From: Semisulcospira habei
Taxonomy: Eukaryota; Mollusca; Gastropoda; Semisulcospiridae
Direction of reading: 5' to 3'
NCBI GenBank assembly: GCA_036245525.1
Contig: BTPG01000004.1
Coordinates: forward strand, 159,512,552 to 159,576,551
DNA length: 64,000 nucleotides
Positions 17,768 through 27,601 of this stretch are shown piece after piece. Position 1 is the stretch's first letter. Every line of letters starts with the position of its first letter. The position numbers and the translations under genes are program-made. The notes under the pieces are model-generated. The model did no database searches and had not been told where the DNA came from. It saw only the letters and a program-made list of their open reading frames with translations.

Positions 17768-18224
17768 TTTCTTCTGCAGTAAAATTTATTTTCGAGAAAT
17801 CAATATGACTCCCAGTAACTAGTAATGTTACGACAGGTGCAAGGTAATTTCCAAACTTGTAAAACATGACACATGCTAATTTGCCAATTGAACTTGAAAC
17901 AATAGGATTGCTTTCAAGGTCGTGTGATAGGTTGTCACTATCCACAGGTAGAAAGTGACTCACTGCTTTTGTGTATAGACATACAAGAGATCGACTCAAA
18001 TCACGAGTCATTAGTGAAGCAATGTGGTTTTCATATTTAGCATGAAGCTTGATTAGTTCATCAGAGGTAAGAGATTCAATATCCTCTGTCATGTATTGTT
18101 TACCGAGATAAGTCTTTGACTTGCCTGACACAACTACAGAAAGAAGGCGCTGTTTTTTCGAGTCTAAGTCTTTGTTTTCTACAGCATTAATATCGTTTAG
18201 AAGAAGTAATTCGTCTTGATTCAT
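17697..18224 (-). CDS. Small conserved Polinton protein nearest the right terminal repeat (175 aa)
   Basis: The ATG at 18224 (MNQDELLLL) is chosen because it follows a TTATAAA-type leader and copy B has the same start at 43107; codons farther upstream would run into the terminal inverted repeat. The protein is mostly helical and soluble, with a central TEDIESL...LIKLHAKYENHI segment that is well conserved in copy B. The C-terminal 25 residues overlap the 154-aa gene. Copy B lost a base about 10 codons after the start. Function unknown. Confidence 0.8.
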   Translation of the reverse strand: MNQDELLLLNDINAVENKDLDSKKQRLLSVVVSGKSKTYLGKQYMTEDIESLTSDELIKLHAKYENHIASLMTRDLSRSLVCLYTKAVSHFLPVDSDNLSHDLESNPIVSSSIGKLACVMFYKFGNYLAPVVTLLVTGSHIDFSKINFTAEENGRNPDDSTTEPQSSFDAGSNCD

Positions 18225-18249
18225 TTTATAATAAAAAATATTAATTTTA

Positions 18250-18405
18250 ATGACATTGAATTTGGAAACCTTTATTTTACTGAAAAAAAATAAGGAGAAA
18301 CCTAGAAAAACGGGCGGCGTTAGGGTATGGGAGTAAGCGGTCGAAAAATCCTGGAAAATTGGGATAGATATAAATTGTCCATTTCCGCCCATAGTTACTA
18401 TCTCT
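18250..18405 (-). repeat. Right terminal inverted repeat of Polinton A
   Basis: Reverse complement of the left repeat. The outer 47 bp are exact, and the inner part is diverged with small indels. It ends ATAGTTACTATCTCT and is followed by the CTGGTG target duplication. Confidence 0.92.
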
Positions 18406-18411
18406 CTGGTG

Positions 18412-18696
18412 TGGGAGGAGGGAGTTGTTGGAGAACGTAATTCTGATCGGTGATGACATGTTTATCTGTTTACCTGGTAATGACTTTTAGATCTAAAGGC
18501 GGTGGGCATGTGACTGATGGTATTGTCTGTCAGTTGTACGTCTTATGATAATTCAGCCTAATGCGTATATGATGATTGATAGATAGAAGAACTTTATTGC
18601 CATATGTAACAACAATACATTAGGAAATCGTTGCGGTGCTGCGCAACATAAAAGGAAGAACATTAAACACATCAAAATATAATTAAGCTACTCACG

Positions 18697-18728
<32 letters not shown>

Positions 18729-18879
18729 TGCACACACACCGTATGCCTTAGTAAGTATTGTGGTCTAAACATAAAGGCAATAAACACGATTTCACAGTAA
18801 CACAAATTGCATAGGCGTATCGTAATATAAAACTGAACACGTCGCTTGCATCATAGACACAGCAGTTCAGTTAGTTAAC
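18412..18879. other. Spacer without genes; CA microsatellite and LINE-tail-like segment
   Basis: There is no coding sequence. 18589-18640 contains GATAGATAGA and AACTTTATTGCCATATGTAACA, which resembles the reverse complement of a LINE 3' end. A (CA)n run lies at 18704-18728. Confidence 0.5.
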
Positions 18880-18955
18880 GGGGAAGTGGCGCAGTGGTTA
18901 AGGCGTCTGCCTCCAATGCCAAAGGTGCGAGGTTCGATACCGGGTTCCGGCGTTG
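18880..18955 (+). repeat. tRNA-derived SINE head
   Basis: GGGAAGTGGCGCAGTGGTTA supplies an A-box and GGTTCGATACC a B-box of RNA polymerase III. It ends GGGTTCCGGCG and cannot form a normal acceptor stem, so it is a SINE head rather than a tRNA gene. A related head lies in the minus orientation at 47918-47998. Confidence 0.75.
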
Positions 18956-19654
18956 GATTTTTCTCCTCTGGTGTCACCGTCTGGGCAGTGGGCAGATGTT
19001 CACATCTGCACGGGACATAGACGACCCCGGCCCCCACGAGTCCCCTGCTGCCTTGCAGGCTTGGCCGCTTGGCTGCGGAAAGGCTAAGGGAGGAAACCCC
19101 TGAAATCAAAGCCCCTGTGTCTCCGGGGAAGGCTTTTGAGCCAGAGACTAAGACAAGGACAGTCTGATATAAAACCTACGACCCGAGGACCTCGATGCCA
19201 CCGTCCCAGCTTGCTAGGCCATGGCAAACAAACCAAGGGTTTAAAGGGTGGGGCCAGTACTGCGCACACTGCACTCCACCAAAAAGCTCCACCGCGCAGG
19301 CTTTAGGAAACGCCCACGGACTATGACACTGAACTTTCCAAGTCCTGTAGCGATGGGCAAGGGGCAAAACGGCAGGTGAAAGATGTCACTGGAAGCCGCA
19401 GTCTCAAACCTGCATGCAGGCGGTTCAGGATATTGGTCGCCTGATGTTGACCTGGGGATGACAACGTCACTCGGCACACCCTGAACGACCAAGCAGCCTT
19501 CTCTAGGGACAGCACTGCTTGCTCCACACGGAGAGGGGCCTAGAAAAGGTGGCCTAACCAAAGCTTATCCCCTCGTAACCCAGTTGGCTAGCCGCGGTCA
19601 ACGGGCATCTTCTCATGCGGTCAGAAAACAAGAAAAAACAATGGATCTACTCTC

Positions 19655-22600
19655 ATGACGACCATGACCGGACTCAACGTAGCATGCTGGAACATCCGAA
19701 CCATGCTCGACACAGCAGACAGCGGACGCCCTGAACGTCGCTCCGCCCTCATTGCCCATGAATTGCGGAGGTTAAACATCGACATCGCCGCGCTCAGCGA
19801 AGTACGCCTCCCGGAGGAAGGCAGCCTCCAAGAACTTGGCGCTGGCTACACCCTCTACTGGTCAGGCAGGCCTGCATCAGAAAGACGGCTCTCAGGCGTG
19901 GGCTTCATGGTGAAGACCCACATTGCGACTAAGTTGGAAAACCTACCAACGGGTCACTCCGACCGCATCATGTCCATGCGCCTCCCACTGAGACACCAGC
20001 AATACGTCACCCTTCTCAGTGTGTACTCCCCAACCCTCCTGGCAGAGCCTGCAGAGAAAGACAAGTTCTACTCTGACCTGCGCAGCCTCCTGCAGAGCAC
20101 CCCTGCAGACGACAAAGTCATCATCCTTGGCGACTTCAACGCCAGAGTGGGCCAAGACTCAGAAACCTGGAAAGGAGTCATCGGCAAGCATGGCGTTGGG
20201 AACTGCAACGACAATGGTCGCCTACTGTTGGAGCTCTGTGCAGAGCAGCAACTTGTCATCACCAACACTACTTTCCAGCAAAAGGACAGTCGAAAGACCA
20301 CCTGGATGCATCCTCGCTCCAAGCACTGGCACCTTATCGACTATGTCCTAGTGCGTCAGAGGGACCGCAGTGACGTCCTCCTCACCAGAGTGATGCCCAG
20401 CGCAGAGTGCCACACTGACCACCGCCTTGTTCGCTGCAAACTAAGGCTCCGCCTCAAGCTGAAACCCAAGAAATGGGGCCCCCCCAAGAAAAAGCTTGAT
20501 GTTGCCAGCCTTCAGCGTGACGACAAGAAAGCTGCCCTTCAGGCCGATTTACAGCGCATGCTCAAAGACACAGTTGATCCAGCAGACTCCTCCCCTGAAA
20601 CACTCTGGGAACAACTGAAAACTGCTATTGTAAAATCTTCTGTGGAAGTCTTGGGCTTTGCTAGAAAGAGGAACAAAGACTGGTTTGACGAAAACGACGT
20701 AGAGATCCAGGAACTTCTAGCAAAAAAAAGAGCCGCCCACCAGGCCCACCTAGCCCAGCCTTCCTGCCCTGTGAAGAAGTCTGCCTTCCGCCTCATCTGC
20801 AGCAGTCTCCAGCTCAAGCTTAGAGAGCTCCAGAACGAGTGGTGGTCCAGACTCGCACAGAGGACCCAGCTCTGCGCTGACAACGGTGACTACAGGGGCT
20901 TCTACGAAGCACTGAAAGCAGTGTATGGCCCTAGGCACCTGGTACAAAGTCCCCTGCGAAGCGCTGATGGACAGGCACTCCTCACAGATAATACCTCCAT
21001 CTTGAACCTCTGGTCGGAATACTTTCAGGACCTCTTCGGCGCTGAGCGCACTGTTCAAGAAACAGTCATCCTCCAAATCCCACACCTTCCACTAAAGGTT
21101 GAATTGGACGAACCGCCCACCGCCGAAGAGACCCTCACAGCCATCCACCAGCTCAAGAGTGGCAAAGCAGCAGGCATTGACGGAATCCCGCCAGAGATCT
21201 GGAAACATGGAGGCCCAGCACTGCACAACAAGCTCCACGACCTCTTTCTCTGCTGCTGGGAAAAAGGAACACTACCAAAGGATCTCCGTGATGCAGTCAT
21301 CATCACCCTGTACAAGAACAAAGGAGAGAAGTCTGCCTGCTCTAATTATCGTGGAATTACCCTGCTGTCCATTGCCGGGAAAATTCTCGCAAGGTTGCTC
21401 CTGAATCGGCTGGTACCTGCCATCGCTGAGGACCACCTCCCAGAGGGCCAGTGTGGCTTCAGAGCCAACAGGAGTACCACCGACATGGTCTTTGTGCTGA
21501 GACAGCTTCAGGAGAAGTGCCGCGAGCAGAACAAAGGGCTGTACGTAACGTTTGTCGACCTAACAAAAGCGTTTGACACTGTGAGCAGGCAAGGTATGTG
21601 GCAGATCCTGGAGCGACTAGGCTGTCCCCCAAAGTTCCTCAACATGATCGTTCAGCTCCACGAGGACCAGCAAGGCCAGGTCAGACTAAACAGTGACCTC
21701 TCAGAACCATTCCCCATTCGCAACGGCGTGAAGCAAGGCTGCGTGCTGGCACCGACCCTCTTCACCATCTTCTTCAGCATGATGTTGAAGCAGGCCACAG
21801 TGGACCTCGACGATGACGACGCAGTGTACATCAGGTATCGTCTCAATGGCAGCCTGTTCAACCTCAGACGACTGCAGGCCCACACGAAAACCCTAGACCA
21901 ACTGATTCGTGAGCTGCTCTTTGCTGATGACGCTGCCCTCGTTGCACACACAGAGAGAGCCTTGCAGCGCATTACGTCCTGCTTCGCAGATGCCGCCCAG
22001 CTCTTTGGACTTGAGGTCAGTCTGAAAAAGACAGAGGTGCTTCATCAGCCGGCACCCAAGGAAGAGCATCGCCCTCCCCACATCACCATCGGCGAGTCCG
22101 AACTGAAGTCTGTACACCAGTTTACCTACCTTGGCTGCATCATCACGTCAGACGCCAAGCTGGACAAGGAGCTGGACAACAGGCTGGCAAAAGCGAACAG
22201 TGCTTTCGGGCGACTATTCAAGCGGGTGTGGCACAATCAACAGCTGAAAAAAGGCACCAAGATCAGCGTGTACAGAGCTGTCGTCCTCACCACCCTGCTG
22301 TACGGTTCCGAGTCCTGGGCCCTCTACCGCAGCCAACTACGACTCCTCGAACGCTTTCACCAGCGCTGCCTGCGTACCATCCTCAGCATTCACTGGAGTG
22401 ACTATGTCACCAACGTCGAGGTCCTTGAATAGGCGGAAACTGTGAGCATCGAGGCTTTGCTGCTGCGGACACAGCTTCGCTGGGCGGGGCACGTCTCCAG
22501 GATGGAGGATCATCGCCTACCCAAGATCACTCTGTTCGGCGAGCTCGCCACTGGACACCGAGACAGAGGGGCACCAAAGAAGAGATACAAAGACGGTCTC

Positions 22601-22882
22601 AAGAAGTCACTTAGTACCTGCCAAATCGACCACCGCCAATGGTCTTTGCTTGCTGCAGACCGTGACACCTGGCGCTCCACCATTCACAAGGCAGCCGTCT
22701 CCTTTGAGGACTCTCGCAGAGCTAACCTTAAAGACAAGCGGCTCAGAAGAAAAAACAGAGCTGTCGTAACTCAGAACCCTGACCAGACCTTCCCCTGCAG
22801 CCACTGCGGTCGAACCTGCCTGTCCCGGATTGGCCTCCGCAGCCACGAAAATGCCTGCAGACGACGTGGGCAAGCCCTATAG
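19655..22882 (+). pseudogene. Non-LTR retrotransposon ORF: endonuclease, reverse transcriptase, zinc finger
   Basis: The first 925 codons contain an apurinic-type endonuclease: NVACWNIRTM at the start, SEVRLPEEG, LGDFNARVG around residue 150, and a WHLIDYVL...TDHRLV ending near 250. The reverse transcriptase follows, with AAGIDGIPPEIW, SNYRGITLLS, FVDLTKAFDT, GVKQGCVLAP and the catalytic FADD (LLFADDAAL). A TAG at 22430-22432 interrupts the frame. The same frame continues to 22882 with a further 146 residues ending in a CSHCGRTC...SHENAC zinc finger. Apart from that stop the frame is intact. The 5' region 18956-19654 is probably its untranslated leader. I do not assign the clade. Confidence 0.9.
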
Positions 22883-23383
22883 AATCTTCGTTCGCGAAGT
22901 CAAGCCAAGAGAGAGATTTCCTACACTAGTTTGGACAGCCACCTGCTGCTGTCGTATGCAGTCACTCCCCGCTGCGAGCAGGCTATCTAGGTCACTGTCT
23001 GGCATCAACTATTCCTTCTATAATCTCTGTTGCGGGACTAATGATGTGTGTCAGTGTTATGCCTGTGTGTAATGTTCCCTAACTTCTCAGTTTTCTACAT
23101 ACCCTGCGGGATGTTTGACAGCAGATACACTTAGTAGTAGGATATTGGAAGAGCATTCTCTTCTAGTATCATAAACAGTTCTTCCAGTCAGTATGACTAG
23201 GCGCGCGCTAATGATTAATTGCCGCCGATGGCTTATCTTGCATTCGAGTCAGTTCCACCTCACCACTCCGTAACTAAAAGTGTGTTCTGCACACCCGTGT
23301 AGATGAAGTATTGTGCTGATAGCTGTTAGTTAGTTATTTGGGTTTAACGCCGAGCAGGCGGTGCTGCGGATAGCTGGGCAATA

Positions 23384-23384
<1 letters not shown>
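22883..23384. other. No gene recognised
   Basis: Contains the presumed 3' trailer of the preceding LINE and unclassified sequence up to a TA microsatellite. Confidence 0.5.

Positions 23385-23466
<82 letters not shown>
23385..23466. repeat. (TA)n microsatellite
   Basis: Almost pure TA dinucleotide of about 80 bp, placed at or inside the 3' end of the minus-strand LINE. Confidence 0.97.
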
Positions 23467-23467
<1 letters not shown>

Positions 23468-23469
23468 CA

Positions 23470-24746
23470 TTAAACAGTGGAACGGATGGGTCAGGTTTGG
23501 CGTTTGTTTTCATCATTAAAAGCCTGGACAGCAGTTGGGTAAAAACTGTTTTTAAAACGACTCGTGCGTGTTCCGATCGCTTTATAACGGCACCCTGATG
23601 GCAACATCTCAAACAACTCATGGGCTGGGTGGGAATCATCTCGGAGGATGGATCTAGCCTTTTTTAGCATTCTTTCGTGGAAGAGGGACTCTAACGAGGG
23701 CAAATCGATACCTATGATTTTTTTATGCAGTTTTTACTACTCTGTTTAATTTAGATCGCTCTTTCTGTGTGGTACTGCCAAACCAAACGGTCAGGGCCTT
23801 TCAATGACTGCCCGGTAGAAGTTGGTCAAAATTTGTCTGCTGACGCCAAACGTTTTAAGACGTCTGAGAAAATACAGTCGTTGCTGTGATTTTTTTTACT
23901 AAAGAATCAACGTTTTTCTCCCATTTAAGATCGTTTGAGATGCAAGTACCGAGAAACCTGAAACAATCAACAATTGCAACATGGCTACCATGAATAGTTA
24001 GGGAAACAATGTCCCTTTTGATTTTCCTGAAATCCATGACCATTTCTTTCGTTTTAGGCACATTCAGGTCAAGGTTATTGTCAGAACACCAGCCAACAAG
24101 TTCATCTACTCTCTCTCTCTCTCTCTCTCTCTCTGTATACTGTTTCATTGTTGTTTAAAATAAAACCTTCAACAGTGGTGTCGTCAGCAAATTTAACTGT
24201 AATGGAGTTATCATCCGTTGATGTACAATCATGGGTAAAAAGAGAGTATAACATAGGGGACAAAACACAACCTTGGGGTGCACCCGTGCTCAGTGTGACG
24301 GGCTTAGAAACACGACTACATGAACCAGACGAGTGGTTACATCCACCTGACCGTCGACTCCCTGGGTCTGAATGCTGACTGCACGGACCAACTCTGATTA
24401 CCTGAGGTCTACCTGACAAAAAAATAGTGAACGGTCAAAACCTAGCTGGATCAGTTTCTCATAGAGCTTGGGTGGCACAATAGTATTGAAGGCGGAGCTG
24501 TAGTCCACAAATAACACCCTAACTAACACCTGTTAGCCTTCTCAAGATGTTCCAGTGCACGATGCAGACCCAGGGATACGGCGTCCTCCACTGACCGATT
24601 CGCCCGATAGGCAAACTGGTAGGGATCTAAGGTGGGTGGATAACAGTTTTAATGTGTTGCAGAACCAGACGCTCAAACGTTTTCATAATGACAGACGTAA
24701 GCCAAGGGCAATAGGCCTGTAATCGTTAAGGGAGGAAACTGTAGAC
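23470..24746 (-). pseudogene. Rex/CR1-like LINE, 3' half (reverse transcriptase end)
   Basis: Read on the minus strand from 24746 downward. LNDYRPIA leads into the reverse transcriptase core with STGAPQGCVLSPMLYSL and VKFADDTTV (the catalytic FADD family, about 24180-24300). Then come WCSDNNLDLNVPKTKEM, FRFLGTCISNDLKW, and a C-terminal HELFEMLPSGCRYKAI...RFKNSFYPTAV segment (about 23500-23640). This layout is that of Rex1/CR1/L2-type LINEs. Frames change several times and a (CT)n tract (24106-24134) sits inside, so it is dead. Its 5' half lies at 31043-31893, beyond the DIRS insertion. Confidence 0.85.
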
Positions 24747-24763
24747 TGTTTCCTCAAAAACAT

Positions 24764-24929
24764 TACCGATGACATGACTGTCAGGAAATAGTCTACCTGC
24801 TTACCAATTTTAGCCTAAGACCCAAAGGGTCCCCCCAGGAGGCTCTCGGGGATCCCTAACAGGGACGAGAGTAGCCTCCCCTGCCCATCCGGTCACGTGC
24901 CACGTGGTGCATCCTTTAGCCAGTTGTCT
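24764..24929 (+). repeat. Left inverted terminal repeat of the DIRS element
   Basis: Runs from ACCGATGACATGACTGTCAG to AGCCAGTTGTCT. It matches the reverse complement of 30835-31000 with few differences. Confidence 0.92.
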
Positions 24930-25629
24930 TCTTCGCTGTTAGCGTACGCACGCGTTTTGAGCCTACGGACCCTTCTAGAAGACTGTGTATGGTGCGACCA
25001 TCCTTTACCGACCTGCCTTTTCCTTGCCTTCCGTCTTCTGCCTCTGGCGTGGCCTCCTTCTTCTCTGCTAGCCTCGCCTGTGCCTCTTGTAGCCTGCTTG
25101 GCCTGGGGCCTTCTCCTCTCCCGTCGCTCACGGTGGTTTGTGCTTCGGCGCTCCGCCATGGAAAGGTAACGTCTCGGCCGCTTCCTACGTCTCGCCCGGC
25201 TGGGCCGGACGTCGGTCTCGACTCGACCTATTTTGGTTTCACTTCCGCGTTTCGTGGTAAGCTTCACTCGGTTACCTATTTTCGGAAGTTTCGTTGGTGG
25301 GTTAGTTTCCCGCCGCCGGTCGCCTCTCATGTTTGGGTTTGTGTTGCAGTTATCAAGTGCGCACCTGTCCCCAGTGTGGCGACTTTCAGTGGCCTAGTGA
25401 CCGGCATGCAGTGTGTCTACCGTGTTCTGGCTGCTCCTCGGACCTCGTCTGCGCTGTCTGCTCTTTGTGGCCGGAGGTTCGTTGGTCTGAGCTTTGGAAG
25501 TTCTACCGGCGCGAGCGACCTGCTACGGCACGCCGGGACTTGGTCAAGCTCCCCTCCTCGGACGTGGAGAAACGCACGCCTCGTTTTCCTGGTAAGACTG
25601 TTTCTGCTACGGTGTCTGCACCGACCTTG

Positions 25630-26085
25630 CCCGCTGACTCCTCCGGCGAGTCGCCAAGCCGGCTATGTGCCCCCCTCCATGAGCCACGGGCACCGCGACC
25701 TTTGTCGCCTGTTAGTAGACGCGTTGGCCTTGTGGCCCACCCACCCCCCCCCCCCCTCCTAAGCCCGCTGACTCCTCCGGCGAGTCGCCAAGCCGGCTCC
25801 GTGCCCCCCTCCTTGAGCCCCGGGCACCGCGACCTTTGTCGCCTGTTAGCACACGCGTCGGCCTTTCGGCCCCACCTTCTAAGCCCGCTGACTCCTCCGG
25901 CGAGTCGCCAAGCCGGCTCCGTGCCCCCCTCCTTGAGCCCCGGGCACCGCGACCCTTGTCGCCTTGTACTTCACACCTTGGCCTTTCGGCCCCAGCTTCT
26001 AAACCCGCTGACTCCTACGGCGAGTCGCCTAGCCGGCTACGTGCCCCCCTCCTTGAGCCCCGGGCACCGCGACCGTTGTCGCCTT
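25630..26085 (+). repeat. 120-bp tandem repeat inside the gag-like ORF
   Basis: Units start at 25630, 25764, 25884 and 26004, each with CCGCTGACTCCTCCGGCGAG or a close variant. The first spacing is 134 bp because of a C-run; the others are exactly 120 bp (40 codons). The translated repeat contains PADSSGESPSRL and EPRAPRPLSP. Confidence 0.9.
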
Positions 26086-27601
26086 TTCCTCCTCCTCGGG
26101 ACAGGATGGACCGTCACCGATCCTCCAGGCGCCGCTGCGTGGACCGACGTCATAGCCCTCGTCGCGTGGATAGGAAACGTAGCCCCCGGCATTCGTCGTC
26201 CTCACGCTCGACTTCCTCCTGTGTTTCCCGTCGGCGCAGTCGTTCTCCGCGGCGCGTGTCCTCTCGGCGCCCCTCACCGCGCTCCTCCCGTAGGAGTCGT
26301 AGAGACGACAGGACTCCGCTTCGTTCTTGGCGCAGTCATTCTCCTCGGGACCGGCATTTTCCTCGTTCTCGGCGCCCTTCGCCTCCAACGCTCCCGCGGC
26401 ATTGTCAGCTTAGCCCCCCGGCTCCCCCTCTGCCGCCTCCCCGGGCCAGTTTGCCTCCCTCCGTTCGTCGGTCTTCTCTGCGTCCGCCGCTTCCGCCCGC
26501 CGTCGACGTGGAGACCTTGAGCTTGCTTCCGGAGGACTCCGTTTCGGCCTTTCTTGGTTCCGGCAGCCGTTCGCCCTCTCTGGTGGATGACCCGGCGTCT
26601 CCTGCTGCCCTGTCCACTCCTCGTGGCGAGACGCTTCGCACCTTGGACGACGCCGCCCGTCTCATCGCGGCTTGCCTTCCCGCGGATGCTTGCCCGCCCT
26701 CCCCCCCCCCCCCCCCCCCCCGCTCAAGAGGAAAGCGGCCGCCTTTGTGGATGCTGCTCGTCAGGTCAAGAAGTTCAAGTCTCTTCCCCAGCCGCCTGCC
26801 TTCCGCGACCTGGCTGACGCCCTTTCAGCTCACCTCCAGCGAGACTCCGCTTCCGACACGGACTGCTTCTCCGACCGCCGCTGGCCCTCCGGTGTCGACA
26901 TCGCCTTTCGGCAGTCCTGGTACGCTGGCCATTCGCAATCCTTCTCGTGCCCTCTGCCTCCGGTGGATCCGCCTGTGCTGGTGCTTGCGGGCGGCCCTTC
27001 TCAGCTCAAGCGCGTCTTGCCTCGCGGCTTAGAACGTACCGCCTCCCTCGTCCGAAACTCCCTCTCCTGTTCGGGGTTTTTAGAGCTTCTCACCCAAGCC
27101 TTCATCAACCATATCGAGGCGGCCTGGCTTCCCTCCCTTCCTCCCCTGCTGTCGGATCTACACGCCTTGGCAGTGGCGGCCAACCGAGCGGCCTACCATT
27201 CATCCATCAACGCCATGGCAGCTGCCGCCAACTGTGACCTGATGCGGCGTGATGTGGTGCTCCAGGCCTGCCCTGGTCTTCCCCCCGACTTGAAGGCGCA
27301 GCTCCGCCGGGCTCCTGTCGGCACTCTGCTCCTGTTCGGCCCTTCCTGGCAGTCCCTGAAGGAAGCTAACAAGGACCGTTGGCCCAGTGCCCCCTCGTCT
27401 CGCTTTCCGCCAGCCCGCAAGGCCATGGGTCGCGCCCTGCGGTTCGTCAGACCCTCCACTGTGGCCCCACCCTCTGCCTCTGCTGCCCGTCCCCGCCCCT
27501 CTTCGCGCGCGCCCGGCCTTGGCCGCGCCCGTCCTGCCCGCCCTGCCGCCCCGTCCTGGCACAAGCCCACCCGCCGCCCTGGGCGTGGCAGGGCCCTCTG
27601 A
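25836..27601 (+). pseudogene. DIRS gag-like ORF1, frameshifted in a C-run
   Basis: The first frame gives the 40-residue repeats, then an Arg/Ser-rich region (RSRSPRRVSSRR) and an acidic segment ending LRTLDDAARLIAACLP. A run of about 25 C (26699-26722) separates it from a second frame starting LKRKAAAFVDAARQ. That frame ends at 27601 with a basic, proline-rich tail. The second part has a helical region (about residues 70-230 of that frame) typical of DIRS gag-like proteins. Polymerase slippage or later expansion in the C-run explains the frame change. Confidence 0.75.

Larger units (their letters stand above)
1649..18405 (+). mobile_element. Polinton/Maverick element A, 16.8 kb, both ends present
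   Basis: The element is bounded by terminal inverted repeats starting AG and ending CT and by a 6-bp target duplication. It encodes protein-primed DNA polymerase B, a DDE integrase, a packaging ATPase, a candidate double jelly-roll capsid protein, a candidate minor capsid protein and eight further proteins. Size, termini, duplication length and the four hallmark genes match the Polinton/Maverick class. Strand is given by polB. It is inserted in a P-type transposase relic. Only the capsid gene shows a clear lesion. No adenovirus-type cysteine protease gene is recognisable. A related copy in the opposite orientation lies at 43107-56860. Confidence 0.93.

Noticed and set aside
18412..18480. Continuation of the P-type transposase after Polinton A
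   Set aside because: A short frame stays open after the target duplication, but I could not recognise transposase motifs in it.
18880..18955. A functional tRNA gene
   Set aside because: A- and B-box are good, but the ends cannot form an acceptor stem and a second diverged copy sits in a SINE with a target duplication.
23334..23639. Protein with a long IYIYIY stretch
   Set aside because: Translation of a TA microsatellite joined to the C-terminal remnant of a LINE.
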